A stretch of DNA of 64,000 nt from Psychrobacter vallis (lineage in GTDB: Bacteria > Pseudomonadota > Gammaproteobacteria > Pseudomonadales > Moraxellaceae), in contig NZ_CAJHBU010000002.1 of assembly GCF_904846715.1 (NCBI RefSeq), positions 124,001 to 188,000 on the forward strand, read 5' to 3'. Made by a program: the position numbers and the translations under genes. Each line of letters begins with the position of its first letter. Positions within the stretch are counted from its first letter, which is position 1. Below, in pieces: positions 27,902 to 37,929 of this stretch. A model generated the notes under the pieces. The model ran no database searches and was not told the origin of the DNA. It saw only the letters and a program-made list of their open reading frames with translations.

Positions 27902-29779
27902 ATGCAATATCCCGCTTGGAAATACTTACTCATTGCCGTCGTGCTAATCATTGCCGGTCTGTATGCCGCCCCTAACCTTTACCCTGACGAACCTGCCGTG
28001 CAGATTACAAGCGCAGCAGCAGGTACACAGCTGTCTGAAGATATCCTGACCCAGTCGCAAAGCTTACTTGAAGAAGCGGGTCTTGAAAATCATGATGGGA
28101 CGTTTGAGGGCAACAGTGCATTGGTACGCCTTAACAATCCAGTCGACCAGCTAAAAGCTCAAGAAGTGTTGCGTCAGAATTTGGGCGAAAACTATGTGGT
28201 TGCGCTTAACTTGGCGCAAACAACACCGCAGTGGCTACGTGATATCGGTGCAAAACCGATGAAACTGGGTCTTGATTTACGTGGTGGTGTGCGTTTTGTG
28301 CTAGAAGTCGATATGGACAAGGCTCTTGAGCAGCGTTTGACCAGTGCCAGTCGTGATATGCGTCGTGACCTACGTGCTGAGCGCATTGCGATTAAGGGTA
28401 TTAAGACCGAAGATCGAAGCGTGGTCTTACATTTTGCTGATACAGATGCGCGTAACCGTGCACAAAACATCCTACAAGGCTCAATGGGTAACACGTTTAG
28501 TTTACAATCTTCTATTGATAATCAGGGTCCAGCATTAATTTTAGCGTACAACGATGCCACGCTCGACGAGATTAATAGCTATGCGGTCAATCAGAACTTA
28601 ACGACCCTACGTAACCGTATTGCAGAGCTTGGTGTGACTGAAGCCTTAGTACAATCACAGGGTGCCAGTCGTATTGTGGTCGAGCTGCCTGGTGTACAAG
28701 ATACAGCCGAAGCAAAACGTGTTCTTGGACGTACGGCAAACCTTGAGTTCCGCATGGTTGCTGAAGACAGCGAAAACTATATGGGTGGCATACCGCCAGC
28801 CGGTACTGAAGCTTTTCCATTCGAAACACTCGATGGCCCACCAGTATTGTTAGAGCGCCAAGCGATCGTTACGGGTGATAAAGTGACCAATGCGCAAACT
28901 GGCATTGATGAAAGCGGCTCTCCTGAAGTCAGTATTACACTAGACAGTGCTGGTGGTAAGCTGATGCAAAATGCTACCCGTACAGCTGTTGGTAAACAGA
29001 TGGCTGTATTGTTCATCGAAAACAAGCAAAGGATTACTTATGAAGAAGACCCTGCGACGGGTGAGACTGTCGAAGTAAGAACGCCTTATGCTGAAATCAA
29101 AGTTATCAACCGTGCCAACATCCAAGCGGTACTTGGCTCGTCTTTCCGTATTACTGGTCTCGATAGTAGCGCTGAAGCAGCTGAGCTTGCCCTTTTACTA
29201 CGTTCAGGCGCGCTTGCGGCACCGATGTATTTTGTAGAAGAACGCACCATTGGCCCATCATTAGGTCAAGAAAATATTGATAAAGGCTTATTTTCTACTC
29301 AAGTCGGTTACTTACTAGTCTTTGCATTTATGATTATCTTCTATCGTCTATTTGGCGTCATCGCTAACGTGGCGCTAGCAGTAAACGTTATTATTATCAT
29401 TGCTATTATGTCAATCTTAGGCTCATCACTTACCCTACCCGGTATTGCTGGTATCGTCTTAACCATCGGTATGGCAGTCGATGCCAACGTGCTGATTTTT
29501 GAGCGAATACGTGAGGAGATTGCTAACGGGGTACGGCCAAAGTCCGCCATTGTGGCAGGTTTTGATCGAGCTTTTAGCAGTATTTTCGATGCCAACATTA
29601 CAACCTTATTGGTCGCATTTATCCTATTTGCGATTGGGACCGGTCCGATTAAAGGCTTTGCGATTACGCTAGCTATTGGTATTGTCAGTTCGCTATTTAC
29701 CGCCATTTTGGTAACACGCGCGCTGGTACAAATTGCTTATGGTAAGCGTAAATCTATCAAACGTCTGAGCATCGGTTAG
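27902..29779 (+). CDS. secD: Protein translocase subunit SecD
   Basis: Inner-membrane RND-type subunit that uses proton motive force to help pull secreted proteins into the periplasm. The 625-residue protein has TM1 at about 6-25, a large periplasmic domain (KLGLDLRGGVRFVLEVDM, then LEFRMVAEDSENY), and a C-terminal five-helix membrane domain with GSALTLPGIAGI-like residues, AVDANVLIFERIREE and DANITTLLVAFILF. The start is set at ATG 27902 (AAGAAG upstream), as in E. coli SecD (615); a TTG frame from 27821 adds 27 residues unlike the family. It is nine bp from secF. Confidence 0.97.
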   Translation: MQYPAWKYLLIAVVLIIAGLYAAPNLYPDEPAVQITSAAAGTQLSEDILTQSQSLLEEAGLENHDGTFEGNSALVRLNNPVDQLKAQEVLRQNLGENYVVALNLAQTTPQWLRDIGAKPMKLGLDLRGGVRFVLEVDMDKALEQRLTSASRDMRRDLRAERIAIKGIKTEDRSVVLHFADTDARNRAQNILQGSMGNTFSLQSSIDNQGPALILAYNDATLDEINSYAVNQNLTTLRNRIAELGVTEALVQSQGASRIVVELPGVQDTAEAKRVLGRTANLEFRMVAEDSENYMGGIPPAGTEAFPFETLDGPPVLLERQAIVTGDKVTNAQTGIDESGSPEVSITLDSAGGKLMQNATRTAVGKQMAVLFIENKQRITYEEDPATGETVEVRTPYAEIKVINRANIQAVLGSSFRITGLDSSAEAAELALLLRSGALAAPMYFVEERTIGPSLGQENIDKGLFSTQVGYLLVFAFMIIFYRLFGVIANVALAVNVIIIIAIMSILGSSLTLPGIAGIVLTIGMAVDANVLIFERIREEIANGVRPKSAIVAGFDRAFSSIFDANITTLLVAFILFAIGTGPIKGFAITLAIGIVSSLFTAILVTRALVQIAYGKRKSIKRLSIG

Positions 29780-29788
29780 GAGAATATT

Positions 29789-31081
29789 ATGGCGATCGAT
29801 AAGAATAATCCTTTAGAACAGCAGAATACCCCAGATCGAAATGGCTCAGGGGGCACAAACAGTGATGCAGCTAATGCAAGCACACGCCGCCGCAAAAAAC
29901 CACGCCGTGATGGTAAAGGCAGCAATACCCAAACCAATAATCCCACGACTACAGCATCAAGTAAAAACAAAACTCGTCGTGGTGGTAAAGGCAGCGGACA
30001 AGACAGTCAAGCATTGGCTACTCAAACGCGTAGTGCGACCACTGCTATTGACCCTGATTTAGCGTTGGGCGATGCCGCTGATGACGCAGCAGCACAAGCT
30101 GAAGGTGGTATCAAAGCGGTTGGCAACCAACGTATTATTCCGTTTATGAAGATAGAAAAGCCAATGGCACTTTTATCTTTATTCATGGTCATTGGTAGCA
30201 TCATTGCTATCGCAGTGAACGGTCTAAATTTAGGGCTTGATTTTACTGGCGGTGTTTCTGCAGATGTGCGTTATGAGCAGCCTGTCGAGCAAGTTGAAGT
30301 TGTACAAGCACTCGCTGATAATGGCTTTGATGATGCGGTGGTACAGTATCTTGGTACCCGAGAAGAGCTACTGGTACGTTTGCCGCCCCAGTCTGATAAT
30401 GTCGATGGACTTAGTGCCAGCCTGACTCAAGCGTTGGCTTTGCCCAATAATACGGCTAACATCAGCAATGTTAATATTATCGGTAGCCAAGTCGGTAATG
30501 AGGTTTATCTCAATTCCGTCATGTCGTTAGTATTGGCATTGGTATGTATGCTTGGCTATGTCGCGTTACGTTTCCAATTTAAATTATCCCTTGGCGCGGT
30601 ATTATCACTATTCCATGATGCTATTGTCACCATCGGGGTCTTTGCCTTATTTGGTTTCCCCTTCGATTTAACTGTCTTAGCGGCTATTTTGGCGTTGATT
30701 GGTTACTCATTAAACGATACTATCGTTGTTTATGATCGTATTCGAGAAAACTTCCGTCGTGTCCGTGGTATAACACCACGCCAAACGATTGATTTGTCTT
30801 TAACCGAAACCTTACGCCGTACTATTATGACTATTTCAACGGTTTTACTGGTGGTACTTGCCATGCTATTCTTGGGTGGTGATGGACTATATTGGTTCTC
30901 AGTGGCGCTCTTTATTGGTTTGCTGGCTGGTACTTACTCATCTACTTATATTGCAAGTTCCATCCCATTACGTATGGGTTTATCGCGCGATGACTTTGTG
31001 GTAAAAGTAAAACCAGAATTTGAAGAAGAAATCGTTACTTTTAATGATCCAAAAATGTTTGAACAAGACAATATTAAATAA
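29789..31081 (+). CDS. secF: Protein translocase subunit SecF with long N-terminal extension
   Basis: Partner of SecD. At 430 residues it is about 100 longer than E. coli SecF (323). The extra part is residues 1-110, polar and low-complexity with two basic clusters (STRRRKKPRRDGKG and KNKTRRGGKGSG) and an acidic/alanine stretch (DAADDAAAQAEGG). The normal SecF begins near 115 with the first membrane segment at about 124-145, followed by LGLDFTGGVSADVRYE, then GYSLNDTIVVYDRIRENFRR and the C-terminal membrane segments. GGAG precedes ATG 29789. Cotranscribed with secD. Confidence 0.96.
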   Translation: MAIDKNNPLEQQNTPDRNGSGGTNSDAANASTRRRKKPRRDGKGSNTQTNNPTTTASSKNKTRRGGKGSGQDSQALATQTRSATTAIDPDLALGDAADDAAAQAEGGIKAVGNQRIIPFMKIEKPMALLSLFMVIGSIIAIAVNGLNLGLDFTGGVSADVRYEQPVEQVEVVQALADNGFDDAVVQYLGTREELLVRLPPQSDNVDGLSASLTQALALPNNTANISNVNIIGSQVGNEVYLNSVMSLVLALVCMLGYVALRFQFKLSLGAVLSLFHDAIVTIGVFALFGFPFDLTVLAAILALIGYSLNDTIVVYDRIRENFRRVRGITPRQTIDLSLTETLRRTIMTISTVLLVVLAMLFLGGDGLYWFSVALFIGLLAGTYSSTYIASSIPLRMGLSRDDFVVKVKPEFEEEIVTFNDPKMFEQDNIK

Positions 31082-31178
31082 CGCTTAATTATCACTAGTT
31101 AAGACAGTGTTTAACTAGGCAAGTTTATGACCTGTTGTTGGCTTGAACGGTAACAATTTTTAAATAAAGGCATCTGAA

Positions 31179-31224
31179 ACAAAAGGCACCTGACTCATTA
31201 ATAATGAGTATAGGTGCTTTTGTC
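31179..31224 (+). terminator. Terminator after secDF
   Basis: Long hairpin with outer ACAAAAG/CTTTTGT pairing, CACCT/AGGTG and inner ACTCAT/ATGAGT stems and small bulges, T-rich at the end. Confidence 0.7.
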
Positions 31225-31331
31225 TTTGTAGCTGTTTTATCCTCACTACTCAACTTGTTAAACTGACTAGCCTCGTGGTGTCGATTAACGAACAGCACTC
31301 TTTTCATGGTTTAAGTATAAACGAGCCAAAA

Positions 31332-32768
31332 ATGCCCATGACTACACCATCATCTAGCATGATGCCGCCCATCGATACTCGTTACACGCGTATTATTGCG
31401 ATCGCTTTGCCAGTATTATTGGCAAATCTTGCGATGCCACTACAGAGCGTTATCGATACAGCAATTGTGGGCAATATGAACGATGCGGCCAAACTTGCTG
31501 GCATGGGTTTGGCAATACAATTGTTGTCTTTGCTGCTTGTCAGTTTTAACTTTTTACAATACGCTTCGTCCGGACTGTCGGCTCAAGCACTTGGACAGGC
31601 AGAGAATCATACTGATAGCACTATAAACAATTCGGTAAATAATGCGGCAAAACCTTTAAATCTAACGCCATCACCGCTATTGTCTATCTTACAGCGTGCT
31701 TTACTATTAGCATTTATGATCGGAGCCATTCTGCTATTGGCAAAACCGTGGCTGATTGACTTTGGTTTGCAGGCTCTATCAGCCAATCCTGATAGTGGTC
31801 GTGCCGCAAAAACCTATTTAGATGTACGCTTTTGGGGAGTCATCGCTGAGCTGATGAATTTTGCATTTATTGGCTGGTTTGCTGGTCAAGGCAAGACGCG
31901 TTATATGCTCTACCAACAAGGTTTTATTGCCATACTTAATATTATACTGACCTTATTTTTTGTGTTTACGATGCAAATGGGTTTGGTTGGGGTGGCGCTC
32001 GGCACGACCATTGCGTTTTGGTTAGGCGTATTGTTGGCGCTATGGTTAAGTCGTCGACATCTTAAAATATCTTGGGCAGCGCTATTTAAAGCCGATCGAC
32101 AGCATTTTACTAAAGAAAAAATACTTAGGCTATTTTCGCTCAATAAAGATATTTTTATTCGCACGCTTATTCTGACGTTGAGCTTTGCTTGGATCACACG
32201 CCTTTCTGCCCAAAGTGGAGATATAATACTGGCGGCCAATGCTATTTTACTTCAAGTATTAAGTATTTCAGCCTTTGCGCTTGATGGTGTAGCAGTCTCT
32301 GCTGAAACGTTGAGCGGTCAAGCTGCGGGGCGACGTGATTGGTCACGCTTTCGTGTTATCGTAAAACGGACAGGTGTCGTCAGTTATGGGCTTGCCATAA
32401 CATTAAGTGCCATATGGTGGCTTGTGATGCCAACATATTTGCACTTTATGACCAATATCGAACCCGTCTTTGCGCTGGCTTATGACTATCACCTTTATGC
32501 AGTATTACTGCCGCTCATCGGAGTCGGTGCTTATTGGTTAGACGGTATATTTTTTGGTTTAACGGCAGGCAGTGTCATTCGCAATGCTGCCTTAGTATTA
32601 GCCGCTATCTTTTTTCCAGTGAGCTGGATGTTCTATCAGCAATGGGGTATGACGGGGATTTGGCTAAGCGTATGGTGTTTATTGCTTTTGAGATTTATTA
32701 TTTTAGGGGGTTTTTTATACCGCACCCAGCAAACAGGGAGCTATGAAAAATTACAACCCGATGTTTAG
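31332..32768 (+). CDS. MATE family (DinF-like) efflux transporter
   Basis: Multidrug and toxic compound extrusion family protein of 478 residues with about 12 hydrophobic segments. N-terminal pattern: RIIAIALPVLLANLAMPLQSVIDTAIVG, near residues 20-47, typical of the DinF branch; an equivalent half-repeat begins near 265. Substrate unknown. Start is uncertain: ATG 31332 and 31338 are both possible, and a GTG at 31275 extends the frame by 19 residues without a better ribosome site. A 50-bp gap to azlC leaves cotranscription open. Confidence 0.88.
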   Translation: MPMTTPSSSMMPPIDTRYTRIIAIALPVLLANLAMPLQSVIDTAIVGNMNDAAKLAGMGLAIQLLSLLLVSFNFLQYASSGLSAQALGQAENHTDSTINNSVNNAAKPLNLTPSPLLSILQRALLLAFMIGAILLLAKPWLIDFGLQALSANPDSGRAAKTYLDVRFWGVIAELMNFAFIGWFAGQGKTRYMLYQQGFIAILNIILTLFFVFTMQMGLVGVALGTTIAFWLGVLLALWLSRRHLKISWAALFKADRQHFTKEKILRLFSLNKDIFIRTLILTLSFAWITRLSAQSGDIILAANAILLQVLSISAFALDGVAVSAETLSGQAAGRRDWSRFRVIVKRTGVVSYGLAITLSAIWWLVMPTYLHFMTNIEPVFALAYDYHLYAVLLPLIGVGAYWLDGIFFGLTAGSVIRNAALVLAAIFFPVSWMFYQQWGMTGIWLSVWCLLLLRFIILGGFLYRTQQTGSYEKLQPDV

Positions 32769-32817
32769 ACCATCTTTTATGTTGAACTGACTATAATAAG
32801 AAAATTTAGGATGTCAT

Positions 32818-33549
32818 GTGACGACTCATTCAAATGAATTAAACCAATCGCTTAAAATCAATTATGCTTGGGCTGAAGGCTTCAAAAAAAGCCTACCAGT
32901 AGCAATGGGATACTTACCTGCAGGCATTGCTTTCGGTGTACTTGCACAAGTTGCTGGTATTCCTATGTGGGCAATAATGATGCTCAGTATCGTACTGTAT
33001 GCTGGCGCGGCGCAATATGCTTGTTTGCCGATGCTGAGCGCTGGCTTACCGATTGGCAATATCGCGACCAATATTGCTGCTATTAATTTACGCCATGTAT
33101 TTTATGGTATGCCATTACTGCAATATCTACCAGAACACAAACTTGCCAAAACCTATTGCTTATTTGCGCTTACTGACGAGACCTTTTCGGTCATGACCAG
33201 TTTACCTAACGAGTCACGACAAGCCTTGATACTGCCTATAAGCTTGTTTAATCAAAGCTGGTGGGTGCTGGCAAGCGCGATTGGTGTGATGATTGGTAGC
33301 GCGCTTAGCGATTTGATACCCCATTTGGACTTTGCTTTGGTCTGTCTGTTTGCAATTTTAGCGTATGAACAATTTCAAAGCATCAAACGTTATTTTCCAA
33401 TCGGCATTGCTGTGACCTCTTTAGCCGCAGCCTCTTTATTTACGAGCAATTGGTTATTGTTAGTGGCCATTACCATTTGTATGCTGCTGATTTTAGCACG
33501 GGGTATTTGGACACAACGCAGTCTGACAGGAGGGAACCATGAGCAGTAG
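32818..33549 (+). CDS. azlC: Branched-chain amino acid export protein AzlC family
   Basis: Large subunit of an AzlCD-type exporter (YgaZ in E. coli), for branched-chain or related amino acids. The 243-residue protein has multiple hydrophobic segments and the family motifs VAMGYLPAGIAFGVLAQ, YAGAAQYACLPMLSAG and INLRHVFYGM near 87-96. The start codon is GTG 32818, with AGGA seven bases upstream; the nearby ATG is out of frame. The 3' end overlaps azlD by 11 bp, indicating translational coupling. Confidence 0.93.
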   Translation: MTTHSNELNQSLKINYAWAEGFKKSLPVAMGYLPAGIAFGVLAQVAGIPMWAIMMLSIVLYAGAAQYACLPMLSAGLPIGNIATNIAAINLRHVFYGMPLLQYLPEHKLAKTYCLFALTDETFSVMTSLPNESRQALILPISLFNQSWWVLASAIGVMIGSALSDLIPHLDFALVCLFAILAYEQFQSIKRYFPIGIAVTSLAAASLFTSNWLLLVAITICMLLILARGIWTQRSLTGGNHEQ

Positions 33550-33901
33550 TTATCTTATTTTTGCAACCTTTGCGATGGCCGCGGTTACTTTTGTCACTCG
33601 TGCCCTTCCCGCGTTAATACCCAAAAAGCTTTTGGATACGCCTTGGCTCCATCGATTGAACGAGAGCTTACCGCTATCGGTCATGGTACTGCTTATTTTG
33701 ACCAGCCTTTCTTATCAGAACCTGTCAGTAACTACTGGTATTGATAGCGCCGAGTTGCATTTATTGATGGCACAAATTGGCGCGCTGCTCTTGGTATTAT
33801 TCATTTATCATATCAGCCGTCAGCTCTTGATAAGTATGATTGTGGGTATTGCGGCAATTAATGGTTTATTGTGGGTGTTTACAAATTTCCTAGGCCAATA
33901 G
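33539..33901 (+). CDS. azlD: Branched-chain amino acid transport protein AzlD family
   Basis: Small membrane subunit (120 residues, about four hydrophobic segments) partnered with AzlC. The pattern FVTRALPALIPKKLLDTPWLHRLNESLPLSVMVLL is typical of AzlD. AGGAGG lies directly before ATG 33539, inside the 3' end of azlC. The stop codon is immediately followed by a dispersed repeat copy starting at 33904. Confidence 0.92.
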   Translation: MSSSYLIFATFAMAAVTFVTRALPALIPKKLLDTPWLHRLNESLPLSVMVLLILTSLSYQNLSVTTGIDSAELHLLMAQIGALLLVLFIYHISRQLLISMIVGIAAINGLLWVFTNFLGQ

Positions 33902-33903
33902 TG

Positions 33904-33979
33904 CTATAGTCAGTGAAAAGTAATATCGATACAACGCGTACTGCTGGTGCGACTTTAAAACACTTCAACTATAGTGAAT
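33904..33979. repeat. Dispersed intergenic repeat, short ('empty') copy
   Basis: Starts CTATAGTCAGTGAAAAGTAA and ends CAACTATAGTGAAT, so the outer ends are roughly inverted. It matches the copy at 37736-37880 on both flanks but lacks the roughly 70-bp central hairpin: GTACTGCTGGT joins directly to GCGACTTTAA. Confidence 0.85.
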
Positions 33980-34044
33980 AATATTCGCTAAAAATAATGA
34001 CGAAATACGCTAATAGCTCAAAAAACATTATTATACTTTGAGCA

Positions 34045-34085
34045 TAAAAAAAGGCTGAACTCTCGCAAGAATCCAGCCTTTTTTA
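34045..34085 (-). terminator. Terminator downstream of purF
   Basis: AAAAAAAGGCTG and CAGCCTTTTTT arms with a partly paired interior. Oriented to end purF transcription on the minus strand; it also works in the plus direction. Confidence 0.8.
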
Positions 34086-34115
34086 CTTTCTGAGCTATTT
34101 TTAATCTTCTACTTT

Positions 34116-35651
34116 TTACATCTCTTCAACACCCGTCATATCGACTGGCGTATCAGCAACGATCTGCACGCCTTTTTTACCAGTCTTGGCAGTGTCATTA
34201 CGTTGCTCTTGCAAATGCTCAAGGTACGCTTCATTGATTTGACCCGTGATATAACAACCATTGAATACCGCACAATCGAAACCTTCAACTTTACTATGCT
34301 TGGTGTCTTTTACCGCTTCAATTAAGTCATCCAAATCTTGAAAAATCAACCGATCAGCACCGATAATGTCACGTACTTCTTCAACTGTATGTCCTGAGGC
34401 AATAAGCTCACTACGTACGGGCATATCAATGCCATAAACATTGGGATATTTGACTGGCGGCGAAGCACTAGCAAAGAACACTTTGTTCGCACCAGCGTCT
34501 CGCGCCATTTGGATAATTTCGTGACAAGTCGTACCACGAACAATAGAATCATCAACCAACAAAACGTTTTTGCCTTTGAACTCTAGTGGTACGGCGCTAA
34601 GCTTTTGACGAACCGATTTTTTGCGTTGTTGCTGACCGGGCATGATGAACGTACGACCGATATAGCGGTTTTTCATAAACCCTTCGCGGTATTTGACATT
34701 CATCTTCAGTGCCAGCTCCATCGCTGACGTCCGCGAGGTGTCTGGAATAGGAATAACCACATCGATATCATGATCCTCGCCCCATTCTGCAAGAATTTTA
34801 TCCGCCAGTTTTTCACCCATACGTAGGCGTGATTTGTAAACTGAGATATTGTCCATGATCGAATCTGGACGGGCAAAGTAGACATACTCAAAGATACAAG
34901 GAGTATACTCTTTTGGCTCAACGCACTGATGCGTGTGTAGCTTGTGATCCAAGTCAATAAAAATAGCTTCACCTGGTTTGACATCACGAATGATGCTAAA
35001 ACCTGATCCTGTCAATGCCACTGACTCTGAGGCAACCATATATTCGGTGCCGCCATTTTCTGCCATACGCTTACCAAAAATAAGCGGACGAATACCGTTT
35101 GGATCCCGAAAAGCAAGTAGCCCATGACCAGTAATCAAAGCCACCACACCATAAGCGCCTTCACAGCGGCCATAAACAGCCGTTACCGCTTGAAAAATAT
35201 CAGCGGCCGTTGGATGAGTTTTGTCCAAATTTTGCATTTCGTGCGCAAGTACATTTAATAGTACTTCGGAGTCTGAATCTGTATTCAGATGGCGACGATC
35301 TTCGCTGTATAATGACTTGGCTAAGCTCTCAGCGTTGGTTAAATTACCATTGTGCGCCAGCGTAATACCATAGGGCGAGTTTACATAAAAAGGCTGAGCT
35401 TCAGCACTGCTAGAGGTGCCAGCTGTTGGATAACGCACATGCCCAATACCGAACTTACCGACCAATTTCATCATGTGGCGATTCATGAAAACGTCACGTA
35501 CCATGCCATTTTCTTTACGTAAATAGAGTCGTCCATCTTGCAAAGTGACAATACCCGCTGCATCCTGCCCACGATGCTGTAACATCGTTAAGCCGTCATA
35601 AAGAATCTGATTGACTGGCTCATGAGCTGCAACCCCAATGACTCCACACAT
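34116..35651 (-). CDS. purF: Amidophosphoribosyltransferase
   Basis: First committed enzyme of purine synthesis, transferring the glutamine amide to PRPP. The 511-residue protein has the N-terminal nucleophile Cys2 ([13 protein letters not shown]; the Met is normally removed), the glutamine amidotransferase domain (about 2-235, with [12 protein letters not shown] and HNGNLTNAE), and the phosphoribosyltransferase domain with the PRPP loop [13 protein letters not shown] near 363-375. AGGAT lies upstream of ATG 35651. It follows cvpA on the same strand with a 264-bp gap, the classical cvpA-purF order. Confidence 0.98.
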   Translation of the reverse strand: MCGVIGVAAHEPVNQILYDGLTMLQHRGQDAAGIVTLQDGRLYLRKENGMVRDVFMNRHMMKLVGKFGIGHVRYPTAGTSSSAEAQPFYVNSPYGITLAHNGNLTNAESLAKSLYSEDRRHLNTDSDSEVLLNVLAHEMQNLDKTHPTAADIFQAVTAVYGRCEGAYGVVALITGHGLLAFRDPNGIRPLIFGKRMAENGGTEYMVASESVALTGSGFSIIRDVKPGEAIFIDLDHKLHTHQCVEPKEYTPCIFEYVYFARPDSIMDNISVYKSRLRMGEKLADKILAEWGEDHDIDVVIPIPDTSRTSAMELALKMNVKYREGFMKNRYIGRTFIMPGQQQRKKSVRQKLSAVPLEFKGKNVLLVDDSIVRGTTCHEIIQMARDAGANKVFFASASPPVKYPNVYGIDMPVRSELIASGHTVEEVRDIIGADRLIFQDLDDLIEAVKDTKHSKVEGFDCAVFNGCYITGQINEAYLEHLQEQRNDTAKTGKKGVQIVADTPVDMTGVEEM

Positions 35652-35915
35652 AGTTATATCCTATTTTGACCCATATATTTGTACTACAATAACGGCAAAA
35701 CTTCTGACAGTACCATTTGAAGTACTGGCTGACATTCAACCGTCTACCTGATGATGTTGGTTAGAAAATGAACGAATAATTGATTTGTTAATTATTTATC
35801 AATCGTCACTCATAAACCCTAACTGCTGTCCCATAAATTTTTATCAAGGATACAGTTGATACTAATAAAACAAAAATGATAAAAAGCATCACGTTAACAT
35901 TGCAAGCGTAAATGC

Positions 35916-36413
35916 TTATGATTGATTGACTTGATCCCAAGCCATGCCCATGACGTCTGATACCAGCTCTTTACCCATTGGCGCATAAGGCATCAGTTCA
36001 GGTGCCAGCACTGAAGTTTGCCATTGCGGCATTTGTACCAACAACGGGGCACTAACACTAAGGACAACCAATACCATCAGTACGTTTTTGGCAGCTCCTA
36101 ACACGCCGCCTGCCATCTTGTCCACGATACCCAAACGAAGGGTTTTGAGCACCCCTGAAAACACAAAAGCAACCAAATGCATGAGGGCCAATATAACAAT
36201 CACCACTAATAAAAATGCCATTGCCATTTGCAAAACAGGATTTTGTACAATACCTGATAATTGGGGCGATACGGAGCCTGCTAGCCGAGTGGCAGCGATC
36301 AATGCGATCAACCAACCGACCAAGCCAACTGCGGTCTTAACCAGTCCTAATTGAAAGCCTCGCCATAAGCCAATCAAGACAACAATAGCAATCACGATAT
36401 CCAGACCACTCAT
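35916..36413 (-). CDS. cvpA: Colicin V production protein CvpA
   Basis: A 165-residue inner-membrane protein with four hydrophobic segments and the family opening DIVIAIVVLIGLWRGFQLGLVKTAVGLVGW. In E. coli it lies upstream of purF and is linked to envelope integrity and colicin V export; the order here is the same. GAGGC precedes ATG 36413. Confidence 0.93.
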   Translation of the reverse strand: MSGLDIVIAIVVLIGLWRGFQLGLVKTAVGLVGWLIALIAATRLAGSVSPQLSGIVQNPVLQMAMAFLLVVIVILALMHLVAFVFSGVLKTLRLGIVDKMAGGVLGAAKNVLMVLVVLSVSAPLLVQMPQWQTSVLAPELMPYAPMGKELVSDVMGMAWDQVNQS

Positions 36414-36561
36414 GTTTTATGCCTCATACCCTATTCGTTCTTATCGGATGTTTACTTAAGTTTCTATAATAAGATTGGTTTGTAATGATTCCATTTATCA
36501 CCAAGCATTGCTTACTTGCTCTCGAGCGGTTTTAATGAGATACCAGCAGTTGATCGGTTGG

Positions 36562-37596
36562 CTAGAGTTCCATCGCATCGTAATAACCGCCGATTGCCTG
36601 AATACAAGACTGTACCAGCCCAGGCCCTCGATAGATAAGACCAGTATAGAGCTGCACCATATCCGCCCCCGCTTCAACCTTCTTAACGGCCTTGGCGCCA
36701 CTATCAATACCACCTACCCCTATCAACGCTACTTTACCATCCAGCTGATCGGAGAATTGTTGTAAAATCTGAGTGCTAATGTGGCTCACTGGACGACCTG
36801 ATAGACCACCCGTTTGGTTGCCATCATGCAAATCTTCAACACCCACACGGCTCAACGTTGTATTGGTCGCAATCAAACCATCAATCTCAAAATCTAGTAG
36901 CTGCTGTGAGATATAATCCACTTGCAGCGGCTCTAAGTCAGGCGCTACTTTAAGTACCAATGGTACATAAAAACCATATTCGGTCGCCAACTGACTGTGG
37001 CGATTTTTAATCGTATCTAAAAGCTGAGTGAGTGCTTCCCCACTTTGCAGATCACGTAAGTTTTTGGTATTCGGAGATGAGATATTGACGGTAATATACG
37101 AAGCATGTGGGTAGGCACGCTCTAGGCAATAGACATAATCATCAGCGGCCTGCTTTACAGGTGTGTCGGCATTTTTGCCAATATTAATACCGATATTGCC
37201 TTTGTATTTGCAGCGTTTGACATTGTCGATTAGATAGTCAATACCTTGGTTATTAAAGCCCATACGGTTAATAATGGCATCCGCTTGTTTGATTCTAAAT
37301 AACCTTGGCTTTTCATTGCCTATTTGTGGCCTTGGGGTAACCGTACCCACTTCTATGAAACCAAAGCCCAGCTCAGCGAGCGCATCGATATAATCACCAT
37401 TTTTATCCAATCCTGCGGCTAAGCCGACTGGATTAGCAAACTGTAATCCCATACAGTCTGTTGGCTGCATCGACTGACCGTATACCAAACCCAAAACACG
37501 CGCTTTATGAGCTTTATCCAATAAAGACAAAGTCATCTCGTGGGCGTGTTCAGGATCCATATTAAACAAAAAAGGGCGAAGTAAGGCATAAGACAT
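36562..37596 (-). CDS. pyrD: Dihydroorotate dehydrogenase (quinone), class 2
   Basis: Membrane-associated flavoenzyme of pyrimidine synthesis. The 344-residue form starts [20 protein letters not shown], the usual beginning of class 2 enzymes with the N-terminal membrane-binding helices. A frame reaching 37653 adds 19 hydrophobic residues not expected in the family. Motifs: [19 protein letters not shown], the FMN-binding [38 protein letters not shown] with the catalytic serine, KVAPDL, and [28 protein letters not shown]. Monocistronic on the minus strand. Confidence 0.96.
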   Translation of the reverse strand: MSYALLRPFLFNMDPEHAHEMTLSLLDKAHKARVLGLVYGQSMQPTDCMGLQFANPVGLAAGLDKNGDYIDALAELGFGFIEVGTVTPRPQIGNEKPRLFRIKQADAIINRMGFNNQGIDYLIDNVKRCKYKGNIGINIGKNADTPVKQAADDYVYCLERAYPHASYITVNISSPNTKNLRDLQSGEALTQLLDTIKNRHSQLATEYGFYVPLVLKVAPDLEPLQVDYISQQLLDFEIDGLIATNTTLSRVGVEDLHDGNQTGGLSGRPVSHISTQILQQFSDQLDGKVALIGVGGIDSGAKAVKKVEAGADMVQLYTGLIYRGPGLVQSCIQAIGGYYDAMEL

Positions 37597-37735
37597 AGAA
37601 AGGACAGACCCTGCTCGAAAGAAATAGTGAATGAAAAGTACGAATGACATCAAGCGCTGCGATTATATCAGCTTAACAGAAATAAGAGCAAAGTTTCATG
37701 CGCTAAATTTCTACAGTAAAACAGCGATTATTATG

Positions 37736-37880
37736 TATAGTCAGTGAAAAGTAATATCGATACAACACGTACTGCTGGTACAAATTTTTCTTGCTTGCTC
37801 TGCCTTCGCAGATAGAGGCTGCAAAAATTTACACCAGCAGTACTGTAGCGACTTTAAAGTATTTCAACGATATAAACTGA
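37736..37880. repeat. Dispersed intergenic repeat, full ('filled') copy
   Basis: Flanks match the short copy at 33904-33979. The centre is a hairpin with 21-bp arms (37769-37789 and 37823-37843; outer ends GTACTGCTGGT / ACCAGCAGTAC, inner AAATTTTT / AAAAATTT, with one mismatch) around a loop with TTGCTTGCTCTGCCTTCGCA and AGAGGCTG. It lies upstream of pyrD, non-coding. Confidence 0.9.
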
Positions 37881-37929
37881 ATTGCATGACTGCCATAAAT
37901 CATAATCTCAACAGGTTTTTAGATCATAA

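Noticed and set aside
32816..32820. ATG overlapping the azlC start
   Set aside because: It is followed at once by TGA in its own frame; the GTG at 32818 opens the AzlC frame.
37597..37653. 19-residue N-terminal extension of pyrD
   Set aside because: Class 2 enzymes begin at the [11 protein letters not shown] position; the extension is not expected.
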